Assembly: GCF_036373705.1 (NCBI RefSeq)
Contig: NC_089863.1
Span: 6,609,357 to 6,673,356, forward strand
Reading direction: 5' to 3'
Length of the DNA: 64,000 nt
DNA from: Amia ocellicauda
Taxonomy: Eukaryota > Chordata > Actinopteri > Amiiformes > Amiidae
Positions 12,601 through 24,600 of the stretch are shown one piece after another (the first letter of the stretch is position 1; every line of letters begins with the position of its first letter). The translations under genes and the position numbers were made by a program. The notes under the pieces were generated by a model. The model was not told where the DNA came from, ran no database searches, and was given only the letters and a program-made list of their open reading frames with translations.

Positions 12601-13568
12601 CTAGGAGCTGCTGTTTAGTTTCTCTCCTGTGTGAATGCACTGGTGACGTTTAAGGCTTGATGTCCATCTGAAGTTCTTCCCACACTGGGAACAGTTGTAC
12701 GGTTTCTCCCCTGTGTGGACGCGCTGATGAGGTTTAAGGCTTTCTGATTTACTAAAGCCCTTCCCACACTGGGTGCAGCTGTACGGTTTCTCTCCTGTGT
12801 GAATGCGCTGGTGAATTGTCAGTTTTGCTGCCTGACTGAAGCTCTTCCCACACAGGCTGCAGCAGTGCACTCTTTTCCCTCTAGGAATGCATTGGTGTTT
12901 TTTTAAGCTTCCAAAGTTCCTATACGTTTTCTCACACTGGGGGCAGTGATGGCAGCCTCGATGTTTCCAAGTTGTGTTTGAGGGGTGAGAGTCAGAGCTG
13001 GAGGGTCCAGGACCCAGCTGTCTGCCCTGTGAAGATGGGCTCTCACCCCTCACTGTACTGTCACTGCCTCCACTGAGCCCCGTCCTCAAGGCAACCGGGT
13101 CAGTGTCACACAGTCCATCTACTGGGAGCTGTGGTTCCAGTTTACAGAGGCCTCCTGTAATATTCTCTAGTATAAGATCACAGAGTTCATCTTTCAAAAC
13201 CGTATGCATTTCCCACTCCAGTTCATTGTCCTCTGTCTTAATGTGAACAGACGCAACACTGGGCTCACACTGTGTACTGGTAGAGTCTGGCTCAGCACCA
13301 GCTGCACTGGGTCCACACTCAGATCCCAGTGCCCTGAGTCCCTGTGTTAAACCCACAGTCTGTGGTTCCGCCATGTGGCCAGACTCCAGTCCACTGAGCT
13401 CCATTTCACCGTGTCTGCTCCTGTGCTGCTCAGACAGACTCTTGTTGTCTTCAGTAGCTGTGGGCTCTGTGTCCTGCCTCAGACTGGAGCCCCACTCCTG
13501 CTCACAGGGCTGCTGCTCAGTGGGAGACCTTTTCCCAGAGTCAGGGAGGGCAGTGTCTTCTCCAGCTC
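12601..13568 (-). CDS. C2H2 zinc-finger protein, terminal exon
   Basis: The exon opens after a good acceptor (GTACTCCTTCAG) at 13,568 with a split codon, and the frame is open to a stop at 12,601-12,603. The internal Met at 13,404 is not needed as the start. The N-terminal ~200 residues are acidic and Ser/Pro-rich, with a sumoylation-type IKTE motif (VHIKTEDNELEWE). Four zinc fingers close the protein. The first is degenerate (CPQCEKTY...HQC, with an irregular second ligand pair). The others are CSLCGKSF, CTQCGKGF and CSQCGKNF types joined by TGEKPY linkers, the last ending HTGEKLNSSS. It is probably a DNA-binding transcription regulator. No KRAB or BTB domain is visible and the 5' exons were not found. 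It lies between transposons, so it could be an intact gene or a retained fragment. Confidence 0.75.
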
Positions 13569-13674
13569 CTGAAGGAGTACAAGACAGGAGAGCAGATCAG
13601 AATAAGGGCATCCCGGCAATTAATCACGGAAAATAAGTCAATTACATTTTACACATTCCCTTGCAAATTACATA

Positions 13675-13882
13675 AATAAAACCCCTTAGAGCCCTTCAAA
13701 GCTATAAAATAATCATGCATAACAGATACAATATGTATTCAATTAAGAAAATAATACCCAGTCACTTACTGTCTGTTTGATTTAGATCAAATACTTGTCC
13801 TACAACATTAATAAAACCCCAATAGCACTATTAATAAATCATACATAACAGATACAGTATGTATGCAATTAAGAAAATGAAA
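13675..13882. repeat. Imperfect tandem duplication of ~120 bp
   Basis: AACAGATACAATATGTAT (about 13,721) recurs as AACAGATACAGTATGTAT (about 13,847), with matching flanks (AATAAAACCCC upstream and CAATTAAGAAAAT downstream). The segment CCCAGTCACTTACTGTCT...CCTACAACATTAATAAAACCCC also has a third copy at about 18,234-18,310. Confidence 0.6.
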
Positions 13883-13889
13883 CCCGGAG

Positions 13890-14590
13890 ATCCAGTGACC
13901 ATCCCATGTCCATGTCGGTGGAAGATCAACAAAAAGCTGATCTTCATCAATGCAATGCTCGTATTGACACAATGCAAGACAAGTTGGCGGATATTGAGGC
14001 AGAAACTGTTGCTGCAACTAACGGAGGGAGTGGAGGGCAATGAACCAGTTCATTTTTTTCAACAACTAATCCCTCATTGGTTCCCAGATCTGCAACCAAA
14101 AGGCTCCCGTATTGAGCAGAGCACACAGACCCTATTCCGATGCTCCAAAGAGTCCAGCCGTCCTTGCACTTTGATTATACAGTGCCTCTGTTACACTGAC
14201 AGAGAGCACAGCCTTCAAGCTGGTCGCAAATCAGATGCAGTTATTGTCCAAGTCGGAAATTAGCCATCTATGTGGATTACTCTGCTGTCACTGCTGTGAA
14301 GAGAAAGGCGTTTGGACCGGTCAGGGCAAGGCTCTGCCCCCACAGAGCAGAACATTTCCTGGTGTCTCCTGTTGTTCTGAAAGTTAACCACGGCAGGACC
14401 CGGCTCTGACAAATATCCCTATTATATTGGCAGGTGATTACAATCAGTTATTTGATCAAGTGTTAGATGCTGTGGTGGTCCCAAAGTCAGACACGCAAGA
14501 ACAAAAGCTACTTAAAGCAGCTGTTGAGACCAAGAAATAAACAGAAGTATTTACATGTTGCCACAGAGAGAGACAGGAGAGTACAGGTGA
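13890..14590 (+). mobile_element. L1 LINE, ORF1 plus endonuclease remnant
   Basis: Shifted frames together spell an L1 ORF1. There is a coiled N-terminal part (CNARIDTMQDKLADIEAE), then EGNEPVHFFQQLIPHWFPD, then a C-terminal part (IYVDYSAVTAVKRKAFGPV, RARLCPHRAEHFLVSP, VVLKVNHG). Directly after it comes a scrap of endonuclease, AGDYNQLFDQVLDAVVVPK, so ORF2 is internally deleted. The 3' end of what is probably the same L1 reappears at about 17,645. Confidence 0.65.
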
Positions 14591-14864
14591 GAGGTAGCCA
14601 TCTTGTTGTTTGACTAGTTTCAGACCAGTCTTAGCATTGCTCATTTTATTTTAAGTTTGCCTTAATTGCAGTTAGCAATTGTATGTAGTTTGCCTAAATT
14701 GAAGTCAATTCAGTTCAGCTGCTGAGTTGGTGAAAGTAAATAGGCTGTAGAAGGGAGATTTTGTCTAGGACTAGCAGGAATTGTGTTGCAGGAGGAGCCA
14801 GGTTGGGCCAGTTAGGTGTGAATTGGGGAAAGGTAGACAAAAGCTACTTAAAGCAGCTGTTGAG
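14501..14864 (+). repeat. Exact 28-bp direct repeat, 336 bp apart
   Basis: ACAAAAGCTACTTAAAGCAG plus CTGTTGAG occurs at 14,501-14,528 (inside the L1 endonuclease remnant) and again without mismatch at 14,837-14,864 (in the 5' region of the CR1-like element). Confidence 0.9.
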
Positions 14865-17640
14865 CGAGAGCTGCGCTGCATCTTGGTGACAAAAAGTTAA
14901 GCAGTTGACTAGGGATCTGAAACCAAGAGACTTAGGTGGGAAAATAAATAAATAAATTAATTAACATTTAAAAGCATGTGGCCACTACAGTGTTAGGTTT
15001 GCAGAATGATTGCCTTTCTGGATTATCTCAGGTTGTCGATCTGTGCTGTATTAGGGATATAGAAGAATTGGTCAATCAGCCCATGAGAGAGATGGTGTGC
15101 ACGCCAAAACCTAGGAGAGTTGAGACCTTAGAGCAGGACAGCGTAGAGAACTGCTGGGTTACAGTAGGTCGTAACCGCAGAAAAGGGCGTGCACAACCCC
15201 TAGAGACACCCCAAGAGCTTGAATTGCCCAACAGGTTCCAACTGCTGGAGACCGAGTTGAACAGTGACAGCTCAGAGGGTGATGGGGGGCAGTTGAGCAC
15301 CAGAGCACCATGGTGCCCACTCCCCCCAGAAGAGGGAGGTAGTTATAGTAGGAGACTCAATTCTTAGAGGTGTAGATCACACAGTGTGTTCTAGTGATAA
15401 GGAGACCCGCATGGTATCTTGCCTGCCTGGTGCTCAGGTTGCAGATCTCCCTAAACTAGTAGACGGGCTACTGGCCAAAGCCGGGGGAATCCACTGGTCA
15501 TGGTACACATTGGAACCAATGACATAGGAAAAGGAAGGGCAGAGGTTCTGCAAGACAAATTTAAAGAGTTAGGAACAAAACTAAAGAGCAGAACCTCCAC
15601 GGTAGTTTTCTCCGAAATACTTCCGGTACCACGTGCCAGGCAAGGGAGAGGCAGAGATTAGAAAGTTTAACACGTGGTTGAATGCTTGGTGTAGGGAAGA
15701 GGGGTTTAGGTTTATGGAGCATTGGTCTTTCTTCTGGAATACATGGGACCTGTTCAAACCAGATGGTCTACATCTAAACAGAAGGGGGGCTAATGCACTG
15801 GGAGAGCGTATGTGCAGAGAAATTGAGAATCATTTAAACTAGGGACCAGGGGGGCAGGGAGCTCTGACAATGGCAGATGTTCCTCTAAGGAAAGAAAACA
15901 AAGGGAACCCGCTAGTAGGAAAGTGCTGAAATGTTTGTACCTCAATGCCAGGAGTATAAGGAACAAGATGTTAGACTTGGAAGCCACAGTGCTGGTGGGT
16001 GACTATGATGTTGTAGGTGTGACAGAAACATGGTTTACAGAAAATGATGGGGATGAATACAAGTTGGAAGGATACACACAGTTTAGGAGAGACAGGCAAA
16101 ATCGAAGAGGGGGTGGGGTAGCATTATATGTGAAAAATGACATTGAGGCAGAAGAACTAAAATTAGATCCCAGTAACGGAACAGAATCCTTGTGGGTGAA
16201 ACTTTTGAACAAGAGATCTGGAGGATTAGTGGTAGCAGTGTTACAGGCCACCAAACTCAGATATTCAGAAAGATGCTGCATTGTACAGTGTAATCAGGAC
16301 TGCATGTAGCAAGGATGTGGCTGTTATAATGGGGGATTTCAATTTCCCAAACATAGACTGGGAAAGCCCAGTGGGGACTAGAGAAGCAGAAATAGAAATG
16401 GTTGAGATGGTAAATGACTGCTTTCTAACTCAATTTGTCAAGGAACCAACCAGAGAGAGCGCATGTATTGACTTGATCTTTTCAAATGACCAAGACAGAG
16501 TCAGAGGGACACAAGTTAGAGAACCATTGGTAAACTGTGATCACAACATGGTTAGCTTTGAGGCATTCTTTACAAAAACAAGGACAAAGTCTAAAACAAT
16601 GGTCTACAATTTCAGAAAAGAAAACTTGAAGGTATGAGGCGGCACTTAGAAGAGGTAGACTGGAGCACACTGGATACAGAGTCAGATGAAAATGGATGGG
16701 TATATTTTAAGAATATACTACTCGAGGCTCAGGAGAAATCTGTACCAAAACTTAACAAATTGAGGGCCAAAAAAACACTGGCCAAAATGTTTTAACAGAG
16801 GTATGCAAAAAAATATCAAGAGAAAGAAAATGTTGTAGAGCGCATACAAAAGGGACAGAGACGAAACAAAATGCATAGAATATGTTGAGCTGCAAAGAGA
16901 TCTTAAGAAAGGGATCAGGAAAGCAAAGAGAGAAATAGAAAGAAACATAGCTCTTGGAGCTAAAACTAATGCAAAGAGTTTTTCTCAATACTACAACAGC
17001 AAGAGATCAAGAGATCAACAAATCACCTGGGTCAGATGGGATATTTCCAACAGTACTTAAAGAAATGAGGGAAATTATTTATAGGCCGCTAACTCAAATA
17101 TTCCAAATGACACTTAGAACAGGGGATGTGCCAACTGACTGGAAGACAGCAAATGTCATACCAATCCACAAGAAAGAGGACAAAACTGAGCCAGGAAATT
17201 ACAGACCAATCAGTCTCACCTGCATCACCTGTAAAATGTTGGGAAAAATGATTAGACAGAAAATAGAGGAGCATCTTAATGATAACCATATTCTTGGAGA
17301 TAGTCAACACGGGTTTAGATGAGGCAGATCATGTCTTACTAATTTATTAGAATTTCAGCTGTAGATCAGATGATATGATACACTTAGATTTTCAGAAAGC
17401 TTTTGATAAGGTTCCACACCAAAGACTGATCCTCAAATTGGAAGCTGTAGGCATTCAGGGTAATGTAAGTAGATGGATTATGAACTGGTTGATGTCTAGG
17501 AAACAGAGGGTGTCGATTAGAGGAGTTGCTTCTAACTGGAGTGAGGTTGTTAGTGGAGTTCCACAGGGATCAGTACTAGGGCCTGTGCTTTTTCTAATCT
17601 ATACTACGACCCTTCCAATGATGTCCATATGGGACAGGGA
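14600..17640 (+). mobile_element. CR1-like LINE with esterase-type ORF1, 3' truncated
   Basis: ORF1 (about 14,978-15,840, frameshifted) includes VDLCCIRDIEELVNQPMREM, then a serine-esterase-like region: VVIVGDSILRG-type sequence near 15,340, ETRMVSCLPGAQVADLP, and FNTWLNAWCREEGFRF followed by DLFKPDGLHLNRRGANALGE. ORF2 (from about 15,930) has an endonuclease (LYLNARSIRNKM, DVVGVTETWF, VAVIMGDFNFPNIDWE, CDHNMVSFE) and a reverse transcriptase (KSPGSDGIFPTVL, ENYRPISLT-like at 17,190, [31 protein letters not shown]). It stops just before the catalytic YxDD box, where L1 sequence takes over. Several stops and frameshifts show it is dead. Confidence 0.8.
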
Positions 17641-17644
17641 GTGA

Positions 17645-18232
17645 AGTACAAATGCTGTTACACCTGACTGGAGCACTATTTGGGAAAACATCTTTACTTC
17701 ATCCAAACATTTGTCTCATCAGCTCAGTCACTTTGAATTGGCTCAAAAATTCTATGCTACTCCTCTCAGGGCATTTCAGATGAAAATTAGTGTCGACCCT
17801 CTGTGCCAGGCTTGTGCCTTGGGAGTGACAGGTACCTATGTGCATATGTTCTGGGAGTGCCCAAAGGTTGTTACTTTTTGGAGATTCGTGGTCTCCATTA
17901 CGAGTCCTCTTCTGGGTGTGAAGGTGCCTCTCTCTCCTGAGATCTTCCTACTGGCTAATGATTCAAAATTAATCTCATCATCACATTCCAGGAAGCTGTT
18001 CCTGGCAGGGATGATGGTAGAAATGTCCATTTCATTTTCTTCTATATGGCTTGATCACTTTTAAGATATTATTTTAGAAAGATCCACAGCTCAACTACAC
18101 TCATGTTGCATGAGACTCTGCTGTTGAGTTACTCAGCTATTTAAGTCTATTTTGCTAATTTAAATACAGCTGAGGGGGGTGGGGGGGATATGGTTAATGT
18201 CTGTTTCTAGTAACAATAAAAAATAAATAAAA
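17645..18232 (+). mobile_element. L1 LINE, 3' end of ORF2
   Basis: Open from about 17,640, it encodes the extreme C-terminus of fish L1 ORF2: DWSTIWENIFTSSKHLSHQL, then FELAQKFYATPLRAFQMKI, then a cysteine/histidine cluster (DPLCQACALGVTGTYVHMFW ending in ECPKV). The stop is at 18,062-18,064 and an A-rich tail (AATAAAAAATAAATAAAA) ends near 18,232. It probably continues the L1 piece at 13,890-14,590. Confidence 0.7.
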
Positions 18233-18233
18233 C

Positions 18234-18320
18234 CCAGTCACTCACTGTCTCTTTTGATTTAGATGGAAAACGTATTGATGTCCTACAACATAAATAAAAC
18301 CCCAATAGAAAACAAACCAA
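18234..18320 (+). repeat. Third copy of the 13,757-13,822 segment
   Basis: CCCAGTCACTCACTGTCT, GATTTAGAT and CCTACAACATAAATAAAACCCCAATAG match the sequence at 13,757-13,822. It lies immediately after the L1 tail, so the two copies bracket the whole L1/CR1 block. Confidence 0.6.
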
Positions 18321-20640
18321 AACACAAGCAAACATGGGAATGTTTCCATAGCACTGGATTTTTGGACAACAATATATTTCAATGCTTATGCGTTACTTAT
18401 GGTATCGCACTTATCAATCAAGCTATAAAAAATACATAAAAGTGTGATGAATACATATATCGATAGTTTAAATTCACAAGAAACCAAAAAAAAAAAAATT
18501 AGATTAATTTTTGTGACAGAACTTTTTCACTTCTGAAACCCTATCTGTCATCTGCTCTACTGCAGGGATGAGTTTAAGGAAAACATCAAGTTCTTTCTAA
18601 ACTTACTTTTCTCAAAGCACATCTCTTATGACTCGGTCAGATGTTCATATACAGGGGGAGTCCTAGAAGTGCTCTTGGAAGGATTGAAAACAATGATACT
18701 GTTTTTAACAAAACAACAAGACTGTCTTGCAGCACAAGAGGCACATTTCAATTTCTCACAGAAAAAGACTAGTTGCAGCAGCTCACTATCTACTACATCA
18801 CACTTATGAGTTTTTTCTTTACCTGAACTTAGAACAAGACTTGTAAACAATATTTGCCAGATGTACAAGCATGTGAATGAGCTCGTGGGTGAGACGGTTG
18901 AGTGTAGCACTGCAAATAAACACAGATGTACAGAATTCAAAGAAAAACAGCAAGGATAGGATCTTTGGTGGAATTGAGTTTCCAGCAATACAGTGGAGCC
19001 TCTATTTCCTCACGTCTTATAGAAAGCAACTCATTTACTAACTGTTCTGTAGCAGATCTTGCAGAGCTGCTCCCAGCAAAGACCTGAAAACACAACTAAC
19101 ACAGGAATCACAGGAGTCAGTGGCAGCACGGGGCACCTGCCCCCCCCCCCCAAATTATTTCAATTTTTTTCTCAAACCTATGTACAAACATTTCAGTAAC
19201 TAAGATAACTGCAATTTAGCGGCAGCCCCTTAATCAGCGCATGCGCGTCATCGAGTGTGTACCTGGTGGCGCCGGTGTTTCTGTGGCACTTTGTGTGCAA
19301 GACAGCAGGTACAGAACATCACACCCTGATCAACACTTTGATTATGACAACAGGCTTTAAACATTCCTTTGTTTGGGCATTTCATTGTAGTTCATCCTGC
19401 TTTTTCGTGGCAGTCTGAAGCATATATATTGTCCAGTTTTTGGTTTGTTTTTGTTTTACCCAAATTTCATATTTTTGTAGTAATGTTCTGTTTCATATCA
19501 GTAAGCAATCTGCTTAAAACAATTTTTAAGTACATTAAAATAGGCGTTGTTTTATCTCTCGTACTATTGTTTTATAATGGATTGACAACACGTGAGTCAA
19601 TAAATGTGTTTTTACAAAAATGCTACATTATTTTTCAAATATAGTAAAGGTATTAAATGATGTTTTTTGTATAACTGTGTTACTTTTGGTACTTGGTTAT
19701 TAAAGTGTTCAGGTGCTTTTCCTGCCTTTCAATTCCTAAACTTAAGTTAAACGAGAAGAACACAAAATGTTACATCTAGTGATACTAACTAGGCCAACAG
19801 GTACAGTTGCCTTCAGAATTATTCACATCCGTACATTCAGTATTTGTTGCTTAAATGAATGGCAACAACTTATTAAAGTATAAGATATATTAAAGCATAT
19901 TCAATGTATTTATTTTAAACCCTGAGAGAGACGTCTCCCTGAAGCAGCTGTAGTATCAGCAGTAGCAGCACCAGTGAGGGTCAGACAGGTAGGAGGTGGT
20001 CTAACGAGTGATTACTGTTTAGTGGGACTAAAAAGCTCAGTTGCAATAATATTTATTTACTCAATTGTTCTTATAGTTCGCCGTACAGTACAATTTCATC
20101 ATGCCAAAAGATCGACTGGCAAGAGATTAATATAAGAAAGGGTCCGACTCCTTAGCGAAACCCAAGCGAAGATGTTTCAACAGTAACTGGTATCAGAAAT
20201 ACTATTTAATAAGTATGTAGAGCAGTACATTAAAGTACACTTACATTTCAAAAGACTTACGATACCCCCCTAAAAAACAAAAAAACATTCAGCTGCATGG
20301 CGCCCCTGACAGTAGTTATTAAAAACAACAGGATACTATGGGAAGTGCAGGCAGCCCTGAAAGTACCAATATGAAAAAACTAAATACAATGAGCAGTTTG
20401 TGTTGTTGCTGAACCTGCATCAGTCAGGCCTTTTGCAGCTTGAAAATCCAATGAATCATAAACAATGCTACATTTTAACATTGAGTTGTTTTAATGTAAT
20501 GTCTGTACAATGTCTGTGAATCTAGGTACATTAATGAACAGCATTGTGATCAGCTTTTTTAAAACGCTTCCTGTTGTGCTTTTTGTTTGTTTGGTTGATT
20601 GTTCTACAGTAGCTCTGTTTGAAACTATTTTTCAACTTCA
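18321..20640. other. No gene recognised
   Basis: AT-rich, repeat-like DNA. A 120-codon minus frame at 18,626-18,988 has no recognised homology. A CAGTGGCAGCACGGGGCACC motif at 19,119 and a GGCGCCCCTGACAG motif near 20,310 might be transposon ends but do not match well enough to call. Confidence 0.3.
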
Positions 20641-20647
20641 AATTGTA

Positions 20648-20765
20648 CCGATCACTGTGATCAATTACAGAAAATAATGGAAAATATATTCCCCCTAGCA
20701 AAAACTAATAATGAAAAAATTGAATATATTTTCCATTAGTTTCTGTAATTGATCACAGTGATCAG
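20648..20765. mobile_element. MITE-like palindrome
   Basis: The left arm is CGATCACTGTGATCAATTACAG followed by AAAATAATGGAAAATATATT. The right arm (20,723-20,765) is close to its reverse complement (AATATATTTTCC, then TTCTGTAATTGATCACAGTG). The two arms flank a ~32-base loop. A related half copy lies at about 25,090-25,190. Confidence 0.65.
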
Positions 20766-20798
20766 TTTTCAGATTGGATTATATATATATATACATCT

Positions 20799-21060
20799 AT
20801 ATACACCGATCAGCCATAACATTATGACCACTGACAGGTGAAGTGAATAACACTGATAATCTCGTTATCATGGCACCTGTCAGTGGGTGGGAAATATTAG
20901 GCAGCAAGTGAACATTTTGTCCTCAAAGTTGATGTGTTAGAAGCAGGAAAAATGGGCAGCGTGAGGATCTGAGCGACTTTGACAAGAGCCAGATTGTGAT
21001 GGCTAGACGACTGGGTCAGAGCATCTCCAAAACTGCAGCTCTTGTGGGGTGTAGCGTTAA
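20799..21060 (+). mobile_element. Tc1-like transposon, 5' end fragment
   Basis: It begins with the fish Tc1-type terminal sequence ACACCGATCAGCCATAACAT, followed by ATTATGACCACTGACAGG. After a one-base deletion the transposase N-terminus is readable: [20 protein letters not shown] followed by [11 protein letters not shown], a paired-type helix-turn-helix. Homology ends near 21,060, so the catalytic part and right terminus are missing. Confidence 0.75.
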
Positions 21061-21639
21061 GAGCATTGTGATAAGAGCATTCTAGCCCTGAGCTGGAGCT
21101 CTGATCTAAAGAAGACCTCTCCCCCAAAGTTACCAGAATTCCCGAGCTCATCGGCCCATGAACTGTTCTACGTCAAAGTGACAGTCTTGGGAGTCGGCTC
21201 ACCTAGAATGGGCCAAATGGCTTGGAATCCCTGCTGTGAAAACGTCTGGGGAATATGGCTTGGAAGTCATAAACCCCTTTGAAGCGGGCGAGAGCCGAAA
21301 TCCCGAAACAGAGCTACGAACCCAGGCCAACCGGCATTTCCAAAAGATGGCATGGATTGATATCAGGCATAAATTAGTGAAGCAGGCTGAACTGGCGACA
21401 CTTTGCCCCGAGTGAGGGCAGTGAGGGGTTTAAGAAGGGGATGAGAAACCAGGATGGGAGGTGCAGTACTAATGGGAGCAGAGGGAAAGAACAAGCGTGC
21501 ACATGGGTGTGGAGGAATGTTAAGTGGAAGAGTGACAGATGGAAACAGTGAGAGGAGAAAGAAAAGGCAGGGGAACAGCGGCATCTAGTGCAGATAGAGG
21601 GTCAGGGCTAGGGAACCCTGACAAGGATGCAGACAGCAT

Positions 21640-22480
21640 TGGGCAGCCGTGAGATCATGTACCCGAAGGGGCTGAGGAGCGTGCCGGGGAAGAACGCATT
21701 CAAACAGCGATACCGGAGGGAAACACCGGAGACGATGATCGCCGACTACAGCGCAACTGGAGAAACGAAGACCAAACCAACCTGGTCTTCCACACAGACC
21801 ACCCAAACACCTGGCACGCCACGCTCAGTGACCACTACCCGCACGCCAAGAAGCAGGGCAACAAGACCGGCCGCCAGCTGACAACTCATGAGGACGGCAT
21901 CCCGGACAACACAACACTCATAATACACCTGTACAACACCGGGACAGTGCTGATCCAGCCTGGAACAATTCGAAAAAACCTTCACGAAAATCAGGTTACA
22001 GGCAGAAACTAACAAGAGTTGCATTCCTGAGACTCCGGAGACGCTCCATCCAAGCAGAGACACTACGCAGCCAGAGCCATAAACAGACAATAGCCCAGAT
22101 AATGGGCCATCAACACCTGGCCCACAGTCACCCAGAATCAGGCCCCTTAAAGAATGCCTCTCCAGTCTGGCAGCTGAATTCACTGAATTCAAACAAAAGA
22201 TCCTCACTGCACTGGAGACGCCTGACATGCAAATTGAAAAATGACCACTGGGCCACAATATCCAGCCTAAAGAGGCAACTTTGTGACCTGCAACAACAAA
22301 ACTAACATCTCCAAACAGAACTGTCCAACACCAGACAGGAGCTGCTCAGAAAGCTCAGATCAGACTCCAGACTCAGACACAGCCAGCTGGCAGCATTGGA
22401 GAGGCAGCGCCCCCCACACAGAGCAACACAGAGGAGAATGGCCCAGACAGCCCCCCACTGAGAAATTTCTACTTTTATTT
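21640..22480 (+). mobile_element. Degenerate ORF1-like transposable-element gene
   Basis: One plus frame encodes GAEERAGEERIQTAIPEGN, then a compact domain with NLVFHTDHPNTWHATLSDHY and TTLIIHLYNTGTVLIQPG. A shifted frame continues LEQFEKTFTKIRLQAE and later LKECLSSLAAEFTEFKQKIL. The NTGTV(L/M)IQ then FEK(T/V)F pattern is one I associate with ORF1-like proteins of fish retroelements. Several frameshifts and stops are present. I do not know the exact family. Confidence 0.5.
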
Positions 22481-24410
22481 TTTTAGTTTTGTGACCATGA
22501 CCCAGACTATAGTGTTATTGCTGTAACTGTTTCTAGGCATCCTTGTGCTTGAATTGGTATACATGGTTTGTTTTTGTTTCTGCTTCCAGTTTAAATATAC
22601 ATCAAGGAACAAACTAAGTTTGACAAAGGAAGAGGAGTAAAGACATCTGCAGTTGTCTCTGTTCACAAGGTATACATGTCTATTCATGATTATTCAAAAC
22701 ATTTAAGGTAAAATGTTGGTGTTAGATATTAAGTTACTTAAAACATGCTACACTGAAAACCCACCTAAACAAATGAAAAAAAAGATCCACCATCCACTGA
22801 CCTACAGACAGATCTCCAGAACAGTCAGCTTTGTCCCTTTACTGGAGTTCCTATTATATAATGAGCTTTAAATGATGTATTGATGCAAGTATGGCTTTTT
22901 TCAAGTCTTCTGAACCTTGATCATAAATAATGTGTGGTTTATCTTATTCCTACAGTATGTGAGGAATCACCCAATCTGTGCAGTTTCTAAAGATTTTGTA
23001 AGATTTTCAGATAATAATACAAAACAGAAAATAGTAAACTTTACAAAGCTTTAATGTACTGTAAAAGATTTATCTGAAAATAATAAAGACTCGGTTCTGA
23101 ATGAAATTAAGCAAAAATGACAGATAAACCTTAGCCTTTATTTTTTCTTATCTCTGTCTGTCAATGTACGTGTGTGTAACGTATGATGTCGATTGGAACT
23201 TAATCTTAATATGTGTACATTTTACAGGGTTAACCATCTGACACGTGATCATCGTACATGGAAACAGCAGAGGAAGAGGCTCCACATCTCTTTTTTTTGG
23301 ACAAGAACTCCAAGAAGCTGCTGTGGTAGGAGACACAAACATCACTTCCTGCCAGGCCAAAACCTGTCTGGATGCTGTCATGGTGCACCTGGGTACATTA
23401 TATTTTGTACCCCAGGTAATGTTTCTACAACATTTTATCTTAAATGATCCACATACAAAATCAAAATCCAACAAATACAAGTTTCTTTCCCCCAAAAAAT
23501 CACCTCATTCAATTTTGTATAATCAAATGTATGAATCAAATCACAAATAGTTGAAGATAAAATATTGTTATTGTTATTATTGTCATTGTCACTGTCACTT
23601 ATTATTACATAGAGACATTGTAAATATTGTTATTGTTGTAATCGTCATTGTCACTTGTTAGTCTTATTACAAACCATTGTTCTCTAGTTTTTTCTATATC
23701 TAATAAAACCATTTTGAACATACAGGTGTGTTGTGGCTTATATATATATATATATATCAATACAAATCTGTATTTCATTGTTTTATAACAAACGTTTAAT
23801 ATTTAATAATCAACATGTGGCTTAATTATATTTAGTTATCATGATAAACGTTTAATTCTGTATAGTTCTGAAGAACCCAGTCTTGATGCAGGATGATACA
23901 GGATGAGGATACATTTATTTATTTTACATGCCAGGCCTGAGAGTCTGAACAGCAGAAGTGGACAGTTTTTATACAATGCATAGCATGTGGTTCTGCAGGG
24001 TCAGTCACAGGTTTCCCAAAGTGTTGTCTTGAGGTCAGGGCCCTGACCCTTGTAATGTGTGTGGTGGTCTTCCTGAGGAGGGGGGTCTTCATGGAAGCAG
24101 GTGTTTTCCTGTTACGGCATACAAACTGCCCAATCTCAGTTTTCTTTAACGATGGACGATGAGGTAATCAGTCACTATAATGCCTTCAGCATTGAGAGAA
24201 GAACAGGAAACCACAAACGAACACTAAGCAAACTGGCAACTGTGGGCTATGATCTGTTTGGGTGTTCCTCTTATCATAAGCAGAAGTCAAAGTGCTAGCT
24301 CGATAAATCTCATTTGCTCGGTCTGCATACTATTATTAATATAAAACATTATACAGTTCACACAAAACATTAATAGCGGCTCTTCAGTTCAATTAGATTG
24401 GTATCTCCAT
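22481..24410. other. No gene recognised
   Basis: AT-rich non-coding DNA with a short (TA)n at 23,741-23,757. No frame longer than about 115 codons is present and none has a recognisable domain. Confidence 0.3.
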
Positions 24411-24600
24411 CAGGTGTTTAGATTATGAACACCTGCATTTTAATAAACGTGTCAATGCGTCAGGGTGTTCATTTCCTAAACACATGAGCAAGTTTATTTT
24501 CTAAACACGTTCAAGAAAATGAACGCCTTGACGCATTTAAAAAGTGTGAGATAGGTGTTTAACTATGTGTTCGAAACTTAAACACTGGGGTTTACAGTGC
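24411..24600. mobile_element. MITE-like inverted repeat
   Basis: GTCAATGCGTCAGGGTGTTC followed by ATTT (about 24,451) is nearly complementary to AAAATGAACGCCTTGACGCA (about 24,514-24,538). The outer parts (GGTGTTTAGATTATG near 24,415, ATAGGTGTTTAACTATG near 24,551, AAACACTGGGG near 24,584) keep the pattern. No coding capacity. Confidence 0.5.

Noticed and set aside
18626..18988. 120-codon minus frame with several cysteines
   Set aside because: No recognised motif, no regular cysteine spacing and no clear splice or promoter context.
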